From FEN-33 sp963768775 (GTDB lineage: Archaea; Thermoplasmatota; Thermoplasmata; Methanomassiliicoccales; UBA472), in NCBI GenBank assembly GCA_963768775.1, contig CAVYIY010000005.1, forward strand, positions 62,001 to 126,000: a stretch of 64,000 nt of DNA, written 5' to 3'. Positions within the stretch are counted from its first letter, which is position 1. Every line of letters starts with the position of its first letter. Below, piece by piece: positions 16,044-25,844 of this stretch. Both the position numbers and the translations under genes were made by a program. The notes under the pieces are model-generated. The model was not told where the DNA came from. It saw nothing but the letters and a program-made list of their open reading frames with translations, and ran no database searches.

Positions 16044-18143
16044 ATGAAGGAGCTTTTCGAACCCTCATGCATCGCGATAATCGGCGCTGCCCGGGAAGAG
16101 ACCAAGATCGGTCACATCGTCCTCAAGAACCTGATCGACTCCGGATTCCCTGGAAGGCTCGTCCCTATTAATCCCAAGTCCGGCGAGATCCTGGGCCTGA
16201 AATGCTACCATTCCATTCTCGACCTTCCTGGACCGGTTGACATGGCTGTGATCTGCGTTCCCAACGTGTACGTCCCTGAAGTGGTGGACGATTGCGGCAG
16301 GAAGGGAGTGAAGGCGGTAATCATCATCAGCGCTGGATTCAAGGAGATGGGCAGGGAAGGGGCGGAGCTGGAGAGGAGAGTGGCTGAGATCAGGCAGAAG
16401 TACGACATGCGCATCCTCGGCCCGAACTGCCTCGGCGTGATCAATACCCATGCGAAGATGAACGCCACCTTCACCAGGAATTATCCTCGATCCGGATCGA
16501 TCGCCATCACCTCGCAATCCGGCGCTATCTGTTCCACCCTACTGGATTGGTCCTCCGAGGTCAAGGTCGGCTTCTCCAAGTTCGTTAGCGTGGGCAACAA
16601 GGTCGACATCGATGAGGCTAATCTCCTGGAGTATCTCCGCGACGACCCCCAGACGAAGGTGATCGGTCTGTACATCGAGGGGACGGAGCGGGGGATCGAG
16701 TTCATGAGGCAGGCGGCGCTGACTTCGATGAGCAAGCCGGTCATCGTGCTCAAATCGGGAAGGACGAGCAGCGGGGCGAAGGCAGCATCGTCCCACACCG
16801 GAGCATTGACAGGGAGCGACAAGGTCTACGAAGCGGCCCTGAGCCAGTCCGGGACGATTAGGGTGAAGTCCCTCGAAGAGCTGTTCGACCTCCTTCTTGC
16901 GTTCTCCAACCTCCCGCCCATCGAATCGGGCGGGGTGGCCATCGTCACCAACGCCGGCGGCCTGGGCGTCCTGGCGGCGGATTCTTGCGGCGATTATGGC
17001 CTGAATATGGTAATGTTCACCCCGGAGACGATCCAGAAGCTCAAATCGAACCTCCCCGAAGAGGCTAATCTCTACAATCCAGTGGATGTGATCGGCGACG
17101 CCGACGCCGCGCGCTACGAGTTCGCCATCCGGACCGTCATGGACGATCCGAACGTTTCCTCGGTGATCGTGCTGCTAGCGCCCACGGACAGAGTGGACAT
17201 CGCCTCGGTGGGCAACTTGCTGGCGGGCTTTGCCGGAAAGGCCATCAAGCCATTGGTCGCCACCTTCGTCGGCGGTGCGGACGCGATGAAGGGGGTGCGC
17301 ATTCTCAGACAGGCAGGCGTTCCCCATTACGAAAGCCCGGATCGGTCGGTGAGAGCGCTGAGCGCGATGGTGGAGTACCAGAAGTCCCTGCATGTAAAGG
17401 CGAGAAGCCAGACCATTCCGGTGCAGGGGGACAGGGAATTGGTGCGGAAGCTGCTGGACAAGATCAGAGCCGAAGGCAGGGTGGGCCTGAGCGAATCGGA
17501 GGGCAAGACGATCCTGAAAGCCTACGGGATACCGGTCCCGTTCGAGGGAGTGGCAAAGACCGAAGAGGAGGCGGTGCAATTGGCCGAGAAGATTGGCTAT
17601 CCAGTCGTCCTCAAGATCGAGTCCGAGGACATCTCTCATAAGACCGATGTCGGAGGAGTGGTGGTCGGCATCACTTCGGCGGAGGATGTCCGCAGGCAGT
17701 TCTCCTTGTTGTTGAGCCGGGTCAGCTCACGAGCCCCTCGCGCCCGGATCGACGGGGCTTCGGTGCAGCAAATGCTATCTGGCCGTGAGGTGATAGTCGG
17801 CATGGTGCGAGACGACTCCTTCGGCCCGGTGGTCACATTCGGTCTAGGCGGGATATTCGTTGAGGTGATGAAGGACGTCACCCAACGCATCGCCCCTCTC
17901 TCCGATGAGGACATCGACGACATGATACATTCGATCAAAGCATATCCGATATTGACGGGAGCGAGGGGGAAGCGTCCGGCGGACATCGCGGCGCTTAAGG
18001 ACGTCATCAATCGCCTGGCACAGATCGCCCAGGACTTCCCCGAGATATCGGAGCTGGAGATCAACCCGGTAATAGTAATGGACGAAGGCCAGGGGGTCAA
18101 CGCGGTCGACGCCCTGGTCACGATCAAAGGGGGTAACAAATGA
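16044..18143 (+). CDS. ADP-forming acetyl/acyl-CoA synthetase, fused alpha and beta subunits
   Basis: The enzyme interconverts acyl-CoA + ADP + Pi and acid + ATP + CoA, giving substrate-level ATP from acetyl-CoA. The 699-residue chain has an N-terminal CoA-binding Rossmann domain (IAIIGAAREETKIGH), ligase domains with the phosphohistidine H251 in SSHTGALTGSDK, and a C-terminal ATP-grasp domain (about 480-699; YPVVLKIESEDISHKTDVGG). A TATA-like TTTTTAAAT (about 16000-16008) and a GGAG before ATG 16044 mark its promoter and start. The stop overlaps the next gene (ATGA). Confidence 0.93.
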   Translation: MKELFEPSCIAIIGAAREETKIGHIVLKNLIDSGFPGRLVPINPKSGEILGLKCYHSILDLPGPVDMAVICVPNVYVPEVVDDCGRKGVKAVIIISAGFKEMGREGAELERRVAEIRQKYDMRILGPNCLGVINTHAKMNATFTRNYPRSGSIAITSQSGAICSTLLDWSSEVKVGFSKFVSVGNKVDIDEANLLEYLRDDPQTKVIGLYIEGTERGIEFMRQAALTSMSKPVIVLKSGRTSSGAKAASSHTGALTGSDKVYEAALSQSGTIRVKSLEELFDLLLAFSNLPPIESGGVAIVTNAGGLGVLAADSCGDYGLNMVMFTPETIQKLKSNLPEEANLYNPVDVIGDADAARYEFAIRTVMDDPNVSSVIVLLAPTDRVDIASVGNLLAGFAGKAIKPLVATFVGGADAMKGVRILRQAGVPHYESPDRSVRALSAMVEYQKSLHVKARSQTIPVQGDRELVRKLLDKIRAEGRVGLSESEGKTILKAYGIPVPFEGVAKTEEEAVQLAEKIGYPVVLKIESEDISHKTDVGGVVVGITSAEDVRRQFSLLLSRVSSRAPRARIDGASVQQMLSGREVIVGMVRDDSFGPVVTFGLGGIFVEVMKDVTQRIAPLSDEDIDDMIHSIKAYPILTGARGKRPADIAALKDVINRLAQIAQDFPEISELEINPVIVMDEGQGVNAVDALVTIKGGNK

Positions 18144-19135
18144 AGAGTCTCTTCTTAGGCTCGGCAATGGAGAAATCGGGAAAGACGATGGTGGCGCTGG
18201 GGATGGCCTTGAACTACCCGGGCAAGGTCGGCTATTACAAGCCGTTCATGGGGAACCTGATGGCCTATCACGAGATGGTCGCCGACCAGGACGCGTATTT
18301 GCTGAAGGAGGCGCTTAAACTCAAGGATAGCGAGGAGGCGTTGGCCCCATTCACCTACAACATATTCGACCCGGTGCCCATGAGCGCGATCGTCGCCGGG
18401 TATGAGAAGGTGAGGAACAGCTACGACATGATGCTGGTGGAAGGCACGCGGGACATCGTTGCCGGTTCATTGCACAAGGTCTCTGGCCTCAGGATTGCGG
18501 AGGCGATATCGGCTGACGTCGTCCTGGTGTCGACCGCCCAGCCTATCGCCCTGGACAAGATCGCCATGCTCAGGAGATGGATGGAGAACTACAAGGTCAA
18601 CTTCAGAGGGGTGATCCTCAACCGCAACGACAATCTGGAGATCGAAGCGCTGCTGGAAGGCAAGGGGATCAAGGTCTTCGGCTCCATCCCAGAGATACCG
18701 GAACTAGGGCAATACAGCGTCAAGGAGGTAGCGATAGCACTCAACGCCGAGGTGATCTCGGAGGAGGGGATGGAGAACCGAGTGGAGGAGATCATGGTCG
18801 GAGCGATGTACGAGGAGGCGGCGATCAAGATCATGCGCCGGGTGGCCAGGAAGGCACTGATCACCGGCGGGGACCGGGCGGACCTGCAGCTGGCGGCGCT
18901 GACCACGGATACGTCGTGCCTCATCCTCACCGGGGGAATGTACCCTTCCAAGACGGTGATTGCCAAGGCATACGAGGTCAGGGTGCCGATCCTGGTGACG
19001 TCCCAGGATACCCTGGCGGCGGCGGAGATGATCGATCACCTGATTGCGCGAATTGATCCAGAGGATGGCATGAAGATCGCCAAGGTCAAGCAGGCGGTCA
19101 AGGAGCACGTGGACCTGAAGGCGATCTGGGACTGA
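18140..19135 (+). CDS. BioD-like P-loop + DRTGG-domain protein (phosphotransacetylase N-terminal family)
   Basis: The N-terminal part has a P-loop SAMEKSGKTMVALGMAL and a dethiobiotin-synthetase-like fold (MLVEGTRDI, VVLVSTAQP). The C-terminal part (about 210-331) matches the DRTGG domain (ALITGGDRADLQLAAL, LILTGGMYPS). In bacteria this pair sits in front of a phosphotransacetylase domain, which is absent here. Its four-base overlap with the ADP-forming synthetase argues for a role in regulating or assisting acyl-CoA/acetate metabolism. Exact function unknown. Confidence 0.85.
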   Translation: MKSLFLGSAMEKSGKTMVALGMALNYPGKVGYYKPFMGNLMAYHEMVADQDAYLLKEALKLKDSEEALAPFTYNIFDPVPMSAIVAGYEKVRNSYDMMLVEGTRDIVAGSLHKVSGLRIAEAISADVVLVSTAQPIALDKIAMLRRWMENYKVNFRGVILNRNDNLEIEALLEGKGIKVFGSIPEIPELGQYSVKEVAIALNAEVISEEGMENRVEEIMVGAMYEEAAIKIMRRVARKALITGGDRADLQLAALTTDTSCLILTGGMYPSKTVIAKAYEVRVPILVTSQDTLAAAEMIDHLIARIDPEDGMKIAKVKQAVKEHVDLKAIWD

Positions 19136-19180
19136 TTGGGGATTATAGCGCGGTAACGAGCTTGGGGGAAGCTAGCTTGA

Positions 19181-21595
19181 TCAGGCCTGAAGCACCAGGT
19201 CGCTGCTCCCGTCCTCCCGCTCACTCACCGTGATGACGTTGGACATCAGGTCCTTGACGTCCTCGATGTGCGTTATCAAGAAGATCTGCTTGAACTGCTT
19301 CGACAGCTGCTCGAAAGCGTTCATGATGCCGCGCTTCCTCACCTGATCCTGCGACCCGAATATCTCGTCCAGGATGAGGAAGTTCACCGCGCTTCCTGCC
19401 TTATCCGCGATTACCCGGGAGATCGCCAGCCGCAGGCAAAGGTTGGCGAGGTCCGTTTCTCCACCGGAGAACCGGGACAGGGCGTGCTTCTCCCCCTTGT
19501 CGAAGATGAAGATGTCGTAATTGTCGTCCAGCATCATCCCCTGGTACTTGTTGTCGGTGAGCTCGGTGAAGAGTAGGGCGGAGACCTCGGAAAGCGTGGG
19601 CACCACCCGGGCCATGACGTTCTTGCGGAACTCCCTCATCGCGGAGCTGAGGACCTGCTGCTCCTCCAGGCGGCGCATCGCCTCCTCGGCGCTCTTCTCC
19701 TGCCGCTCGAGGTCCTCCAGCCTCTCCCTTCTTCCCTTGAGCCCGCTCGACCTCGAGGCGAGCTCGCTCTGCAGCTTCGCCGAACTCGCCATCATGCCAT
19801 CTTTCTTGGACGAGAGTTCATCGAGTTTCTGCTGCGTCCGCTGCAGCGATCCTGGCTCGTATCCCAGGTCCTTCAGCTGCCTTGCCACCTCGGCCTGCCT
19901 CGCCTCGATGGCCTCGCCCTTCCGCACCGCCCGTCCCCTCTCCTCCTCAAGCTCCGGCAATCTGGCAAGTTGCGTCCTCAGCTCGTTGAAGCGGTCCACC
20001 TTGGGCCTGAGCCGCACCAAGCCGGCTCTCACCGACTCATAGCGCTTTTCGTCGAAGTCGACTGCACCGAGGGAGGAAAGGCTCGCTTCTGAGGCTTTGC
20101 ATTCCTCGCGCAGGACCACCAATTGGCCCTGCAATCGTTCCAGCGCCTCCTCCACCTTCGCCGCCTCATTGCATTTCTTCAGCAGCTCCCTCTTCCTATT
20201 CTCCAGCGCTTCGAGGCGCTCGCCCAGCTGCTTTGCGCTCGCCACCTGCATCTCCATCTCCAGCCTGAGCCTCTCCCTTTCCGCCGAACGTTCCGATGAC
20301 CCCTTCTCCAGCTTCTGCAGCAGGAAACCATGCTGGTCGCAGAGCTCGCGCTCGCACGTCGGGCATTTCGATTGGGGGCCGAGCCGCCCTATCTCCTGGC
20401 GCTTCTCGTCGGCCTTGGCCTGCTCCTCCTCCAGCCGCTTGATGTCCAGCTCCGCCGACCGAGCATACTGCCGCTTCTCCTCGCGTTCCTGCCGGACCAT
20501 CTCCATGTTCGCTTCGACGCGCTCGAGCGATCCGCGGGCTCCGGCGCATTCATTGGCAGTCACTTTTTTCGTCGCCAGCTCCAGCTCGACGCCGGCGATC
20601 TTCTTCTTCGATGCTTCCAGGACGGATAATAGGGACTTGCGCTGCTCCGCCCGCTTCAGCAGCTGGTCAAGGGCGTCCTTCTCCTTCGTCAGCTCATCGT
20701 ACTTGCTCGCTTCCGGACCCAGGATTGCTAGTTCGGGCTGCCTGGAGCGGAGCGAGGAGAGGGAAACGTCAATGCGGCCGATCGCCTCGTTGACGGCCTT
20801 GAGCTCCGCCTCGCAACGGACTGCTTGCGTTTGCAGGTCGCGATGCTTCTCGTCTTTCTTCGTCAAGCCGTCCCTCTCGGACCGGGCGAGAACGATCTGC
20901 CCGTTGATGCCGTCCAGCTGCGCCTGGAGGGCGTCCACCTCTTTGCCGAGGCCGAGAACCCCCTCTTCGATGAGGCCGATGCCCTGCCGCTCCTGGTCCC
21001 TGCGGCTAATCCCTTCCGGGGTCACCAGGTCCCTTTGCAGGACATCCAGTCCGGCTTTCGACAGGTTGAGGTCGCGGTCGATGGTGCTGACCACCTCGTC
21101 CAGGCGGTCCACGCCCAGCATGCGCAGGACCAGCTTCTTCCGCTCGGCCGGATTGAGTATGGAGAGCGCGTTCAGCTCCTTCTGCCTGGCGAATACCGAA
21201 ATGAAGAATGCCTTGTAGTCCATGCCCAGCAGCTTCTCGATCGCCTGGGTGACGCCCTTCTCGCCGCTCGCCTTGAGCTGGCCGTTCACGGTCAGGGAGG
21301 CATCGACGGCGTTCGACCGGCCCCGCATCGCCCGGTAGAGCTTGTACTCGTCGCCGGCGATCTCGAATACCAGGTTGACGGCGGTGTCCTCGTTCGCGCC
21401 GGCCCCCGCGTTGCGGATGCTCTCCTTGTTGGTTCGCACGATCATCTTCTCGTTGCCGTAAAGGGCCCAGGCGACGGCCTCCACCAGCGTGGACTTGCCC
21501 ACGCCGTTCTGGCCTAGGATGCCGACGACACCGTCAGGGAACTCGATGGCCGAGGAGCGGAACTTGCGGTAGTTGCGCAGTTCCAGGTATCTCAA
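19181..21595 (-). CDS. rad50: DNA double-strand break repair ATPase Rad50
   Basis: Rad50 bridges and processes broken DNA ends with Mre11. The N-terminus has RYLELRNYRKF and Walker A GQNGVGKSTL. The middle is a long coiled coil with the zinc hook CPTCEREL, and the C-terminus has the ABC signature FSGGETDLANLCLRLA and Walker B NFLILDEIFG. I chose TTG 21595, which overlaps the mre11 TGA and has GGAGG about 10 bases upstream; this gives about 804 residues. Longer starts would add an unconserved N-terminus. The operon order is herA-mre11-rad50. Confidence 0.95.
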   Translation of the reverse strand: MRYLELRNYRKFRSSAIEFPDGVVGILGQNGVGKSTLVEAVAWALYGNEKMIVRTNKESIRNAGAGANEDTAVNLVFEIAGDEYKLYRAMRGRSNAVDASLTVNGQLKASGEKGVTQAIEKLLGMDYKAFFISVFARQKELNALSILNPAERKKLVLRMLGVDRLDEVVSTIDRDLNLSKAGLDVLQRDLVTPEGISRRDQERQGIGLIEEGVLGLGKEVDALQAQLDGINGQIVLARSERDGLTKKDEKHRDLQTQAVRCEAELKAVNEAIGRIDVSLSSLRSRQPELAILGPEASKYDELTKEKDALDQLLKRAEQRKSLLSVLEASKKKIAGVELELATKKVTANECAGARGSLERVEANMEMVRQEREEKRQYARSAELDIKRLEEEQAKADEKRQEIGRLGPQSKCPTCERELCDQHGFLLQKLEKGSSERSAERERLRLEMEMQVASAKQLGERLEALENRKRELLKKCNEAAKVEEALERLQGQLVVLREECKASEASLSSLGAVDFDEKRYESVRAGLVRLRPKVDRFNELRTQLARLPELEEERGRAVRKGEAIEARQAEVARQLKDLGYEPGSLQRTQQKLDELSSKKDGMMASSAKLQSELASRSSGLKGRRERLEDLERQEKSAEEAMRRLEEQQVLSSAMREFRKNVMARVVPTLSEVSALLFTELTDNKYQGMMLDDNYDIFIFDKGEKHALSRFSGGETDLANLCLRLAISRVIADKAGSAVNFLILDEIFGSQDQVRKRGIMNAFEQLSKQFKQIFLITHIEDVKDLMSNVITVSEREDGSSDLVLQA

Positions 21596-22707
21596 TCTGA
21601 TTCTTCCGCCTCCTGCAGGTAGTGAAGTCCGCGCTCGCGGATTCTGTCCTTGTTCGTCCGCTCCACTGGATGAGACTCGAGGAACGAGACCCATTCCTTC
21701 TCCAGCGAATCGATGCTAGCACCGGAGGATTGCACGGAGGCGTTCTCTGGCGTTAGGTCGAGCTTCGGCTCGAAGTGCAATGCCGACGAGGTGAGCGAGC
21801 GGAGCCAGTGGAAATCGATCGACTTGTAGAGGCTCGACGGGACGCACTTGATCTGCATGCGCACCAGCTTGCCTTCCAGGTCGAGGTTCTGCAGTCGGGA
21901 GGAGATCTCGGAGCGGAGGCCGACCGCGTCTAGGGTGCGCGCATCAATCGGCGGCAGGTCGATCATCGGGCGGGAATGGAGCTCCTTGAATTCCCTCTTC
22001 TTCTTCGCCAGGTCGACGAGCACGAAGCCCTTGCTCTCCCCCGCCTCCGCGAAAGAGAGGCGCTCGCTCGATCCGGAATAATAGGCGTTCTTGGTGACGT
22101 CGCAGTAATTGTGATAATGGCCCAGGGCGAAGTAGTCGAGGTCAGTGCGGAGCATCGAGGACGGCACGATCGACTCGTTGAACTCGCCCATGCGGAACAT
22201 CCTCAGGCTGGAGACGCCCGCGTGGAGCATCCCCAGATTGTACTTCTTCTTGGAAGGGGAGAACTTGGTCAGTTCCTTGATCATCGTCTCCGGTTCGCAA
22301 TGGGGGAGCGCGTGGACCGTCGCCTCGCCGATGTCCAGCCGCTCGTACTCGCCCTGATAGATCGGATACACGTCCTTCAGGTGCTCGAAGAGCCTGAACA
22401 CGCTGCCAGTCTCGCGCAATTTCGGGGTGGAATGGTTTCCGGCAATCAGAACGACCGGGATTCCCGCTTCGGAGAAGCGCAGCAGCTGCTCCAGTGCCAG
22501 CGAAAGAGCGCGGTTCGAAGGGCGGACAGAATCGAACAGGTCGCCGGTATGCAACACCAGGTCCGGCTTCGCCTTGAGCGCCAAGTCAACGAACTCCACG
22601 AACGCCCTATAGAAATCCATCTCGCGCAGGTTCAGTCCGCTCGCCTCGTCGACCTTGGAGAAGGCTGAGAAGCCCAGATGAGTGTCGGAGACGTGTATGA
22701 TGCGCAT
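21592..22707 (-). CDS. mre11: DNA double-strand break repair nuclease Mre11
   Basis: The metallophosphoesterase partner of Rad50. It shows the ordered metal motifs: HVSDTHLG, HTGDLFD, IAGNHST and YFALGHYHNY. ATG 22707 (MRIIHVSDTHLG) is chosen over the upstream frame start at 22725. The protein has about 371 residues, with the C-terminal Rad50-binding part less conserved. Its stop overlaps the rad50 start. The upstream herA gene ends about 90 bases away on the same strand. Confidence 0.95.
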   Translation of the reverse strand: MRIIHVSDTHLGFSAFSKVDEASGLNLREMDFYRAFVEFVDLALKAKPDLVLHTGDLFDSVRPSNRALSLALEQLLRFSEAGIPVVLIAGNHSTPKLRETGSVFRLFEHLKDVYPIYQGEYERLDIGEATVHALPHCEPETMIKELTKFSPSKKKYNLGMLHAGVSSLRMFRMGEFNESIVPSSMLRTDLDYFALGHYHNYCDVTKNAYYSGSSERLSFAEAGESKGFVLVDLAKKKREFKELHSRPMIDLPPIDARTLDAVGLRSEISSRLQNLDLEGKLVRMQIKCVPSSLYKSIDFHWLRSLTSSALHFEPKLDLTPENASVQSSGASIDSLEKEWVSFLESHPVERTNKDRIRERGLHYLQEAEESD

Positions 22708-22799
22708 GCTACGTTGGCCTCGCAAGCTAGCGTCCCCATGGAGCTAGAGCGTTAAAATCGCTTTGCCACGGTGGCTCGAAAGTGTCTCCCGATTCCGGT

Positions 22800-24477
22800 T
22801 CAAAAGAACTTCTTGTCGGTGCTGGCCTTCTTCAGCTTCGCGGCTTCCGCCTCGGCCGCCATCAGGTTCTGCGCTTCCACGTACTCTTCGAACAAATGGA
22901 TCTTCGCCGGCACCGCGAACGGGGTGAATGGTGATGCGATCAAGGTCTCGCCCGGCATCAGCATCTGGATCTCGTTGTCGAGCATGGAGATGTCCTGCTT
23001 GGCGCTGTTGCGCAGGATGTCCCGGTCGCGCTTGTCCGCCAGCCCGAGGATGAAGAGGGTGTTGAACTGCGAGAGTATCTCCTCGTTGATCAGCTTCGGC
23101 TGCTGCGATATGGCACATAGGCCGACCTTGAACTTGCGCCCCTCTCTGGCTATCTGGGAGAAGATGGTGCCCTTTCGCCTGCGAGAGCACGCGCTGCGCC
23201 TCCTCCATGGCGATGAGCAGGGGCGGCATCTTGTCGAACTTCTCCTTGTCCGCGTAGAGCGACTTGTTCCTCTCGAATATCGCTCTCGTCAGTACCGTCG
23301 AAACGAGCAGCTCCTCGGCTTCGAACATGTTGCTGGTATCTATCAGCACCACCTTGCCGTTCTGCAGGCAGTTGAGGATGTTGGAGGTGATGCTGAACTT
23401 CTCGTCGGTGGTGATGAGCTCGAAGCGGAAGATGTTGTCCAGGCGCCGCTTGATGACGTTGATGGAGCCTTCATGGAATCTTCCTTGCAGGTCCTGGCTG
23501 ATGGCCGAGACCTCCTTCTGGTTCAACTCGAGCAGCCAGCGGTTGCCGTACTTCCACTGGGCCGCCTGCAGGCACTCGAGCTGAGGTTGGGTGAACTCGT
23601 AGAGGTTCGCGAGGTCGTCGATCTCGATCTCCATGGCGGAGATCCTGAGGCTGTTGTACGGGCCATCTAGCTTCCTTGACGAGAAGACCTCCAGACCATC
23701 CTTGAAGGCCACGTGCCTTAGCCCCTTCTTCCCCGCTTCGCCCCCGTCATAGTACTCGCCGTGCGGGTCGAAGATGAGGAAGCCATACTGGCGCAGCTTC
23801 ATGCACGACAGGGCGAGATTCTTCATCAGGTTGCTCTTCCCCATCCCGGTGGTGGCGAAGATGCCGATGTGGTAGGGCATGGCCCTGCCCGAGAAGCCCA
23901 CCGGAAGATCGAGGACGCGATCGCCGGATCGCAGATGGCCGACCTCCACGTCCCCCAGGTACTGCTTCAGGAAATCGTAATCCTCTGAGGATGTCCGCCG
24001 GACCCGGGAGAAATGGGTGGGGATGGACTTGGTCTTGTGGAAGACGTTATTCTCGATGTATCCTAGGGGCGTGCTCACCCCTACCTTGTATAGCCGGTCA
24101 AGCAGGTTATCGATGACCACCTTCTCCTGAGATGAGTCTTTATGAAGCATCAGCCCCGCTTCGCGCTCCATCCAATCTGGAGCTTCCATGTCTGCGCCAT
24201 GCTCGATGTCCATGGTGCGAACGAGGTACATGGTTTCCGAGGATTCGTCCTCCACCACCAGCATCTCCCCTACCTGGAGCTTCTCTGTGCCTGGGGTCCG
24301 AAACCTGATCTCCATTACCCGATTCCCGAAAACCCGCCCAATGTGGCCCTCTCCGTCGATCACTCGGTCCCCATCCTGCCTTATATGCCGTCCATCATCG
24401 GCTCGATGGTTATTAACGGTTCCCTGGGTGCTCCGAAAATGGGCGTCGGGCGTTTCCGCGCTTTCGAGAGGATTCAT
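22800..24477 (-). CDS. herA: HerA DNA helicase/translocase (one frameshift)
   Basis: HerA is a hexameric FtsK-like ATPase that drives end resection with Mre11-Rad50 and NurA. An N-terminal HAS-barrel (about 45-110) is followed by Walker A FATTGMGKSNLMKNLALS, FDPHGEYYDGG and a Walker B-like LLIAMEEAQRVL. The frame breaks near 23178. The new frame contains SMLDNEIQMLMPGETLIASPF and ends DKKFF at 22800, as expected for the family, so I read it as one intact gene with a base error. The start is uncertain: 24477 is the frame limit and a GTG nearer the HAS-barrel is possible. No nurA lies in this window. Confidence 0.9.
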
Positions 24478-24570
24478 CGGCAGGATGCGAAAGCCTTTTT
24501 CTCCTCCTATGTTCGTAATGGTGCGGTCACTTTCATCATGATTCGATAAGGTTGCTCAGGATGGTTAGCC

Positions 24571-25233
24571 ATGGCGGAAATTGAGAAGTTCAAATGCAAG
24601 CTGGTAACTTACGATGAGATTTCGAAATGGACGCTGGACGTGGCAAGGCAGATCCAGGACTGCCGCTGCACGCCGACCGTCATAATCGGCCTGACGCGAG
24701 GCGGCTGGATACCGGCGCGGCTGCTATGCGACTACCTGCACGTGAAGAAACTATATGCTGTCAAGACCGAGCATTGGGGCATCACCGCCAATCAGAACGG
24801 GAAAGCGCTTCTCACCCAAGAGCTGAACGCGGACATCGCGAATGAGACGGTGTTGATCGTCGATGACATCACTGATACTGGCGAGAGCCTCAAACTGGCG
24901 GTCGCCCACATCAAGGAGATGAAGCCCAAGGAGATTAAGACCACCACCTTATTGCATATCTCCCATTCGACCATCGAGCCGGACTTCTATTCCGTGAAGG
25001 TGCCGGAGAACGATTGGACCTGGTTCATTTTCCCCTGGAATCTGCATGAGGATCTGCGCACGCTGCTGCCGAAGACCCTGTACGAGGGAAAGACCGAGCA
25101 GGAGATCCGGCAGGCGTTCAAGGAGCAATTCCAGATCGATGTCAGCGAGGAGCTGGTGCGCGGGACGCTAAAGTTCCTGGAGGCCGAGAATAAAGCGAAG
25201 CGCACCGGCCGCCTCTGGATGAAGACTGCATGA
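24571..25233 (+). CDS. Phosphoribosyltransferase (xanthine/guanine type)
   Basis: A type I phosphoribosyltransferase of 220 residues that should use PRPP to salvage a base. The PRPP-binding loop is TVLIVDDITDTGESL, and an N-terminal VIIGLTRGGWIPARLLCD segment is typical of the Gpt/Hpt group. The Trp-rich DWTWFIFPW segment resembles purine PRTases with a C-terminal hood. The base specificity cannot be read from sequence. The gene is divergent from herA and is followed by a second PRTase gene. Confidence 0.87.
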   Translation: MAEIEKFKCKLVTYDEISKWTLDVARQIQDCRCTPTVIIGLTRGGWIPARLLCDYLHVKKLYAVKTEHWGITANQNGKALLTQELNADIANETVLIVDDITDTGESLKLAVAHIKEMKPKEIKTTTLLHISHSTIEPDFYSVKVPENDWTWFIFPWNLHEDLRTLLPKTLYEGKTEQEIRQAFKEQFQIDVSEELVRGTLKFLEAENKAKRTGRLWMKTA

Positions 25234-25286
25234 TCTGTTGCATCGCACCAGAATCTTAATAGACCGAGATTAGAATCATTTAGTCG

Positions 25287-25844
25287 ATGCTTGAGAGACT
25301 GAAGAAGTGCCTGGAGGCCGCGCCGGTCGTGCGCATGAACGATTACGATTACTTCGTCAACCCGATAACTGATGGCGTACCGAGAATGGACCCGATGGTG
25401 CTCGCCGAGACACTCGACGCGATCAAGGAGGTGGGGGACTTCCATTGCGACCTGATCGTGGCGCCGGAGGCGATGGGAATCCCTCTGGCGGTCCCGCTCT
25501 CCCTGGAGCTGGGCATCCCTTATGCGGTGCTCCGGAAACGGCGCTACGGCCTGCCGGGGGAACTGGAGATAAAGCAATGGACCGGCTATGCGCAGAGGGA
25601 GATGTTCATCAACGACATCAAGCCGGGGGAGCGAGTGGTCCTGGTCGACGATGTCATGAGCACCGGCGGGACCATCAAGGCCGTCGTCCGGGGGCTGCGG
25701 GAGATCGGCGCCGAGATAGTGGATGTCATCGTGGTGGTGGAGAAGGGCGATGAGAGAGAGAAGATCGAGAAGGAGCTCGGCATCGTGATCAAGACCTTGG
25801 TGAAGGTGAAGGTTAGGGACGGCAAGCTGGTCGTCCTCAGTTGA
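25287..25844 (+). CDS. hpt: Hypoxanthine/guanine phosphoribosyltransferase
   Basis: It converts hypoxanthine or guanine and PRPP to IMP or GMP. The 185-residue protein follows the archaeal HGPRTase pattern: MLERLKKCLEAAPVV, YFVNPITDGVPR, IVAPEAMGIPLAVPLS, the PRPP loop RVVLVDDVMSTGGTI and a C-terminal VKVRDGKL. A TATA-like CTTAATAG at about 25254-25261 indicates its own promoter. The 3' end overlaps the convergent ABC permease gene by eight bases. Confidence 0.9.
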   Translation: MLERLKKCLEAAPVVRMNDYDYFVNPITDGVPRMDPMVLAETLDAIKEVGDFHCDLIVAPEAMGIPLAVPLSLELGIPYAVLRKRRYGLPGELEIKQWTGYAQREMFINDIKPGERVVLVDDVMSTGGTIKAVVRGLREIGAEIVDVIVVVEKGDEREKIEKELGIVIKTLVKVKVRDGKLVVLS

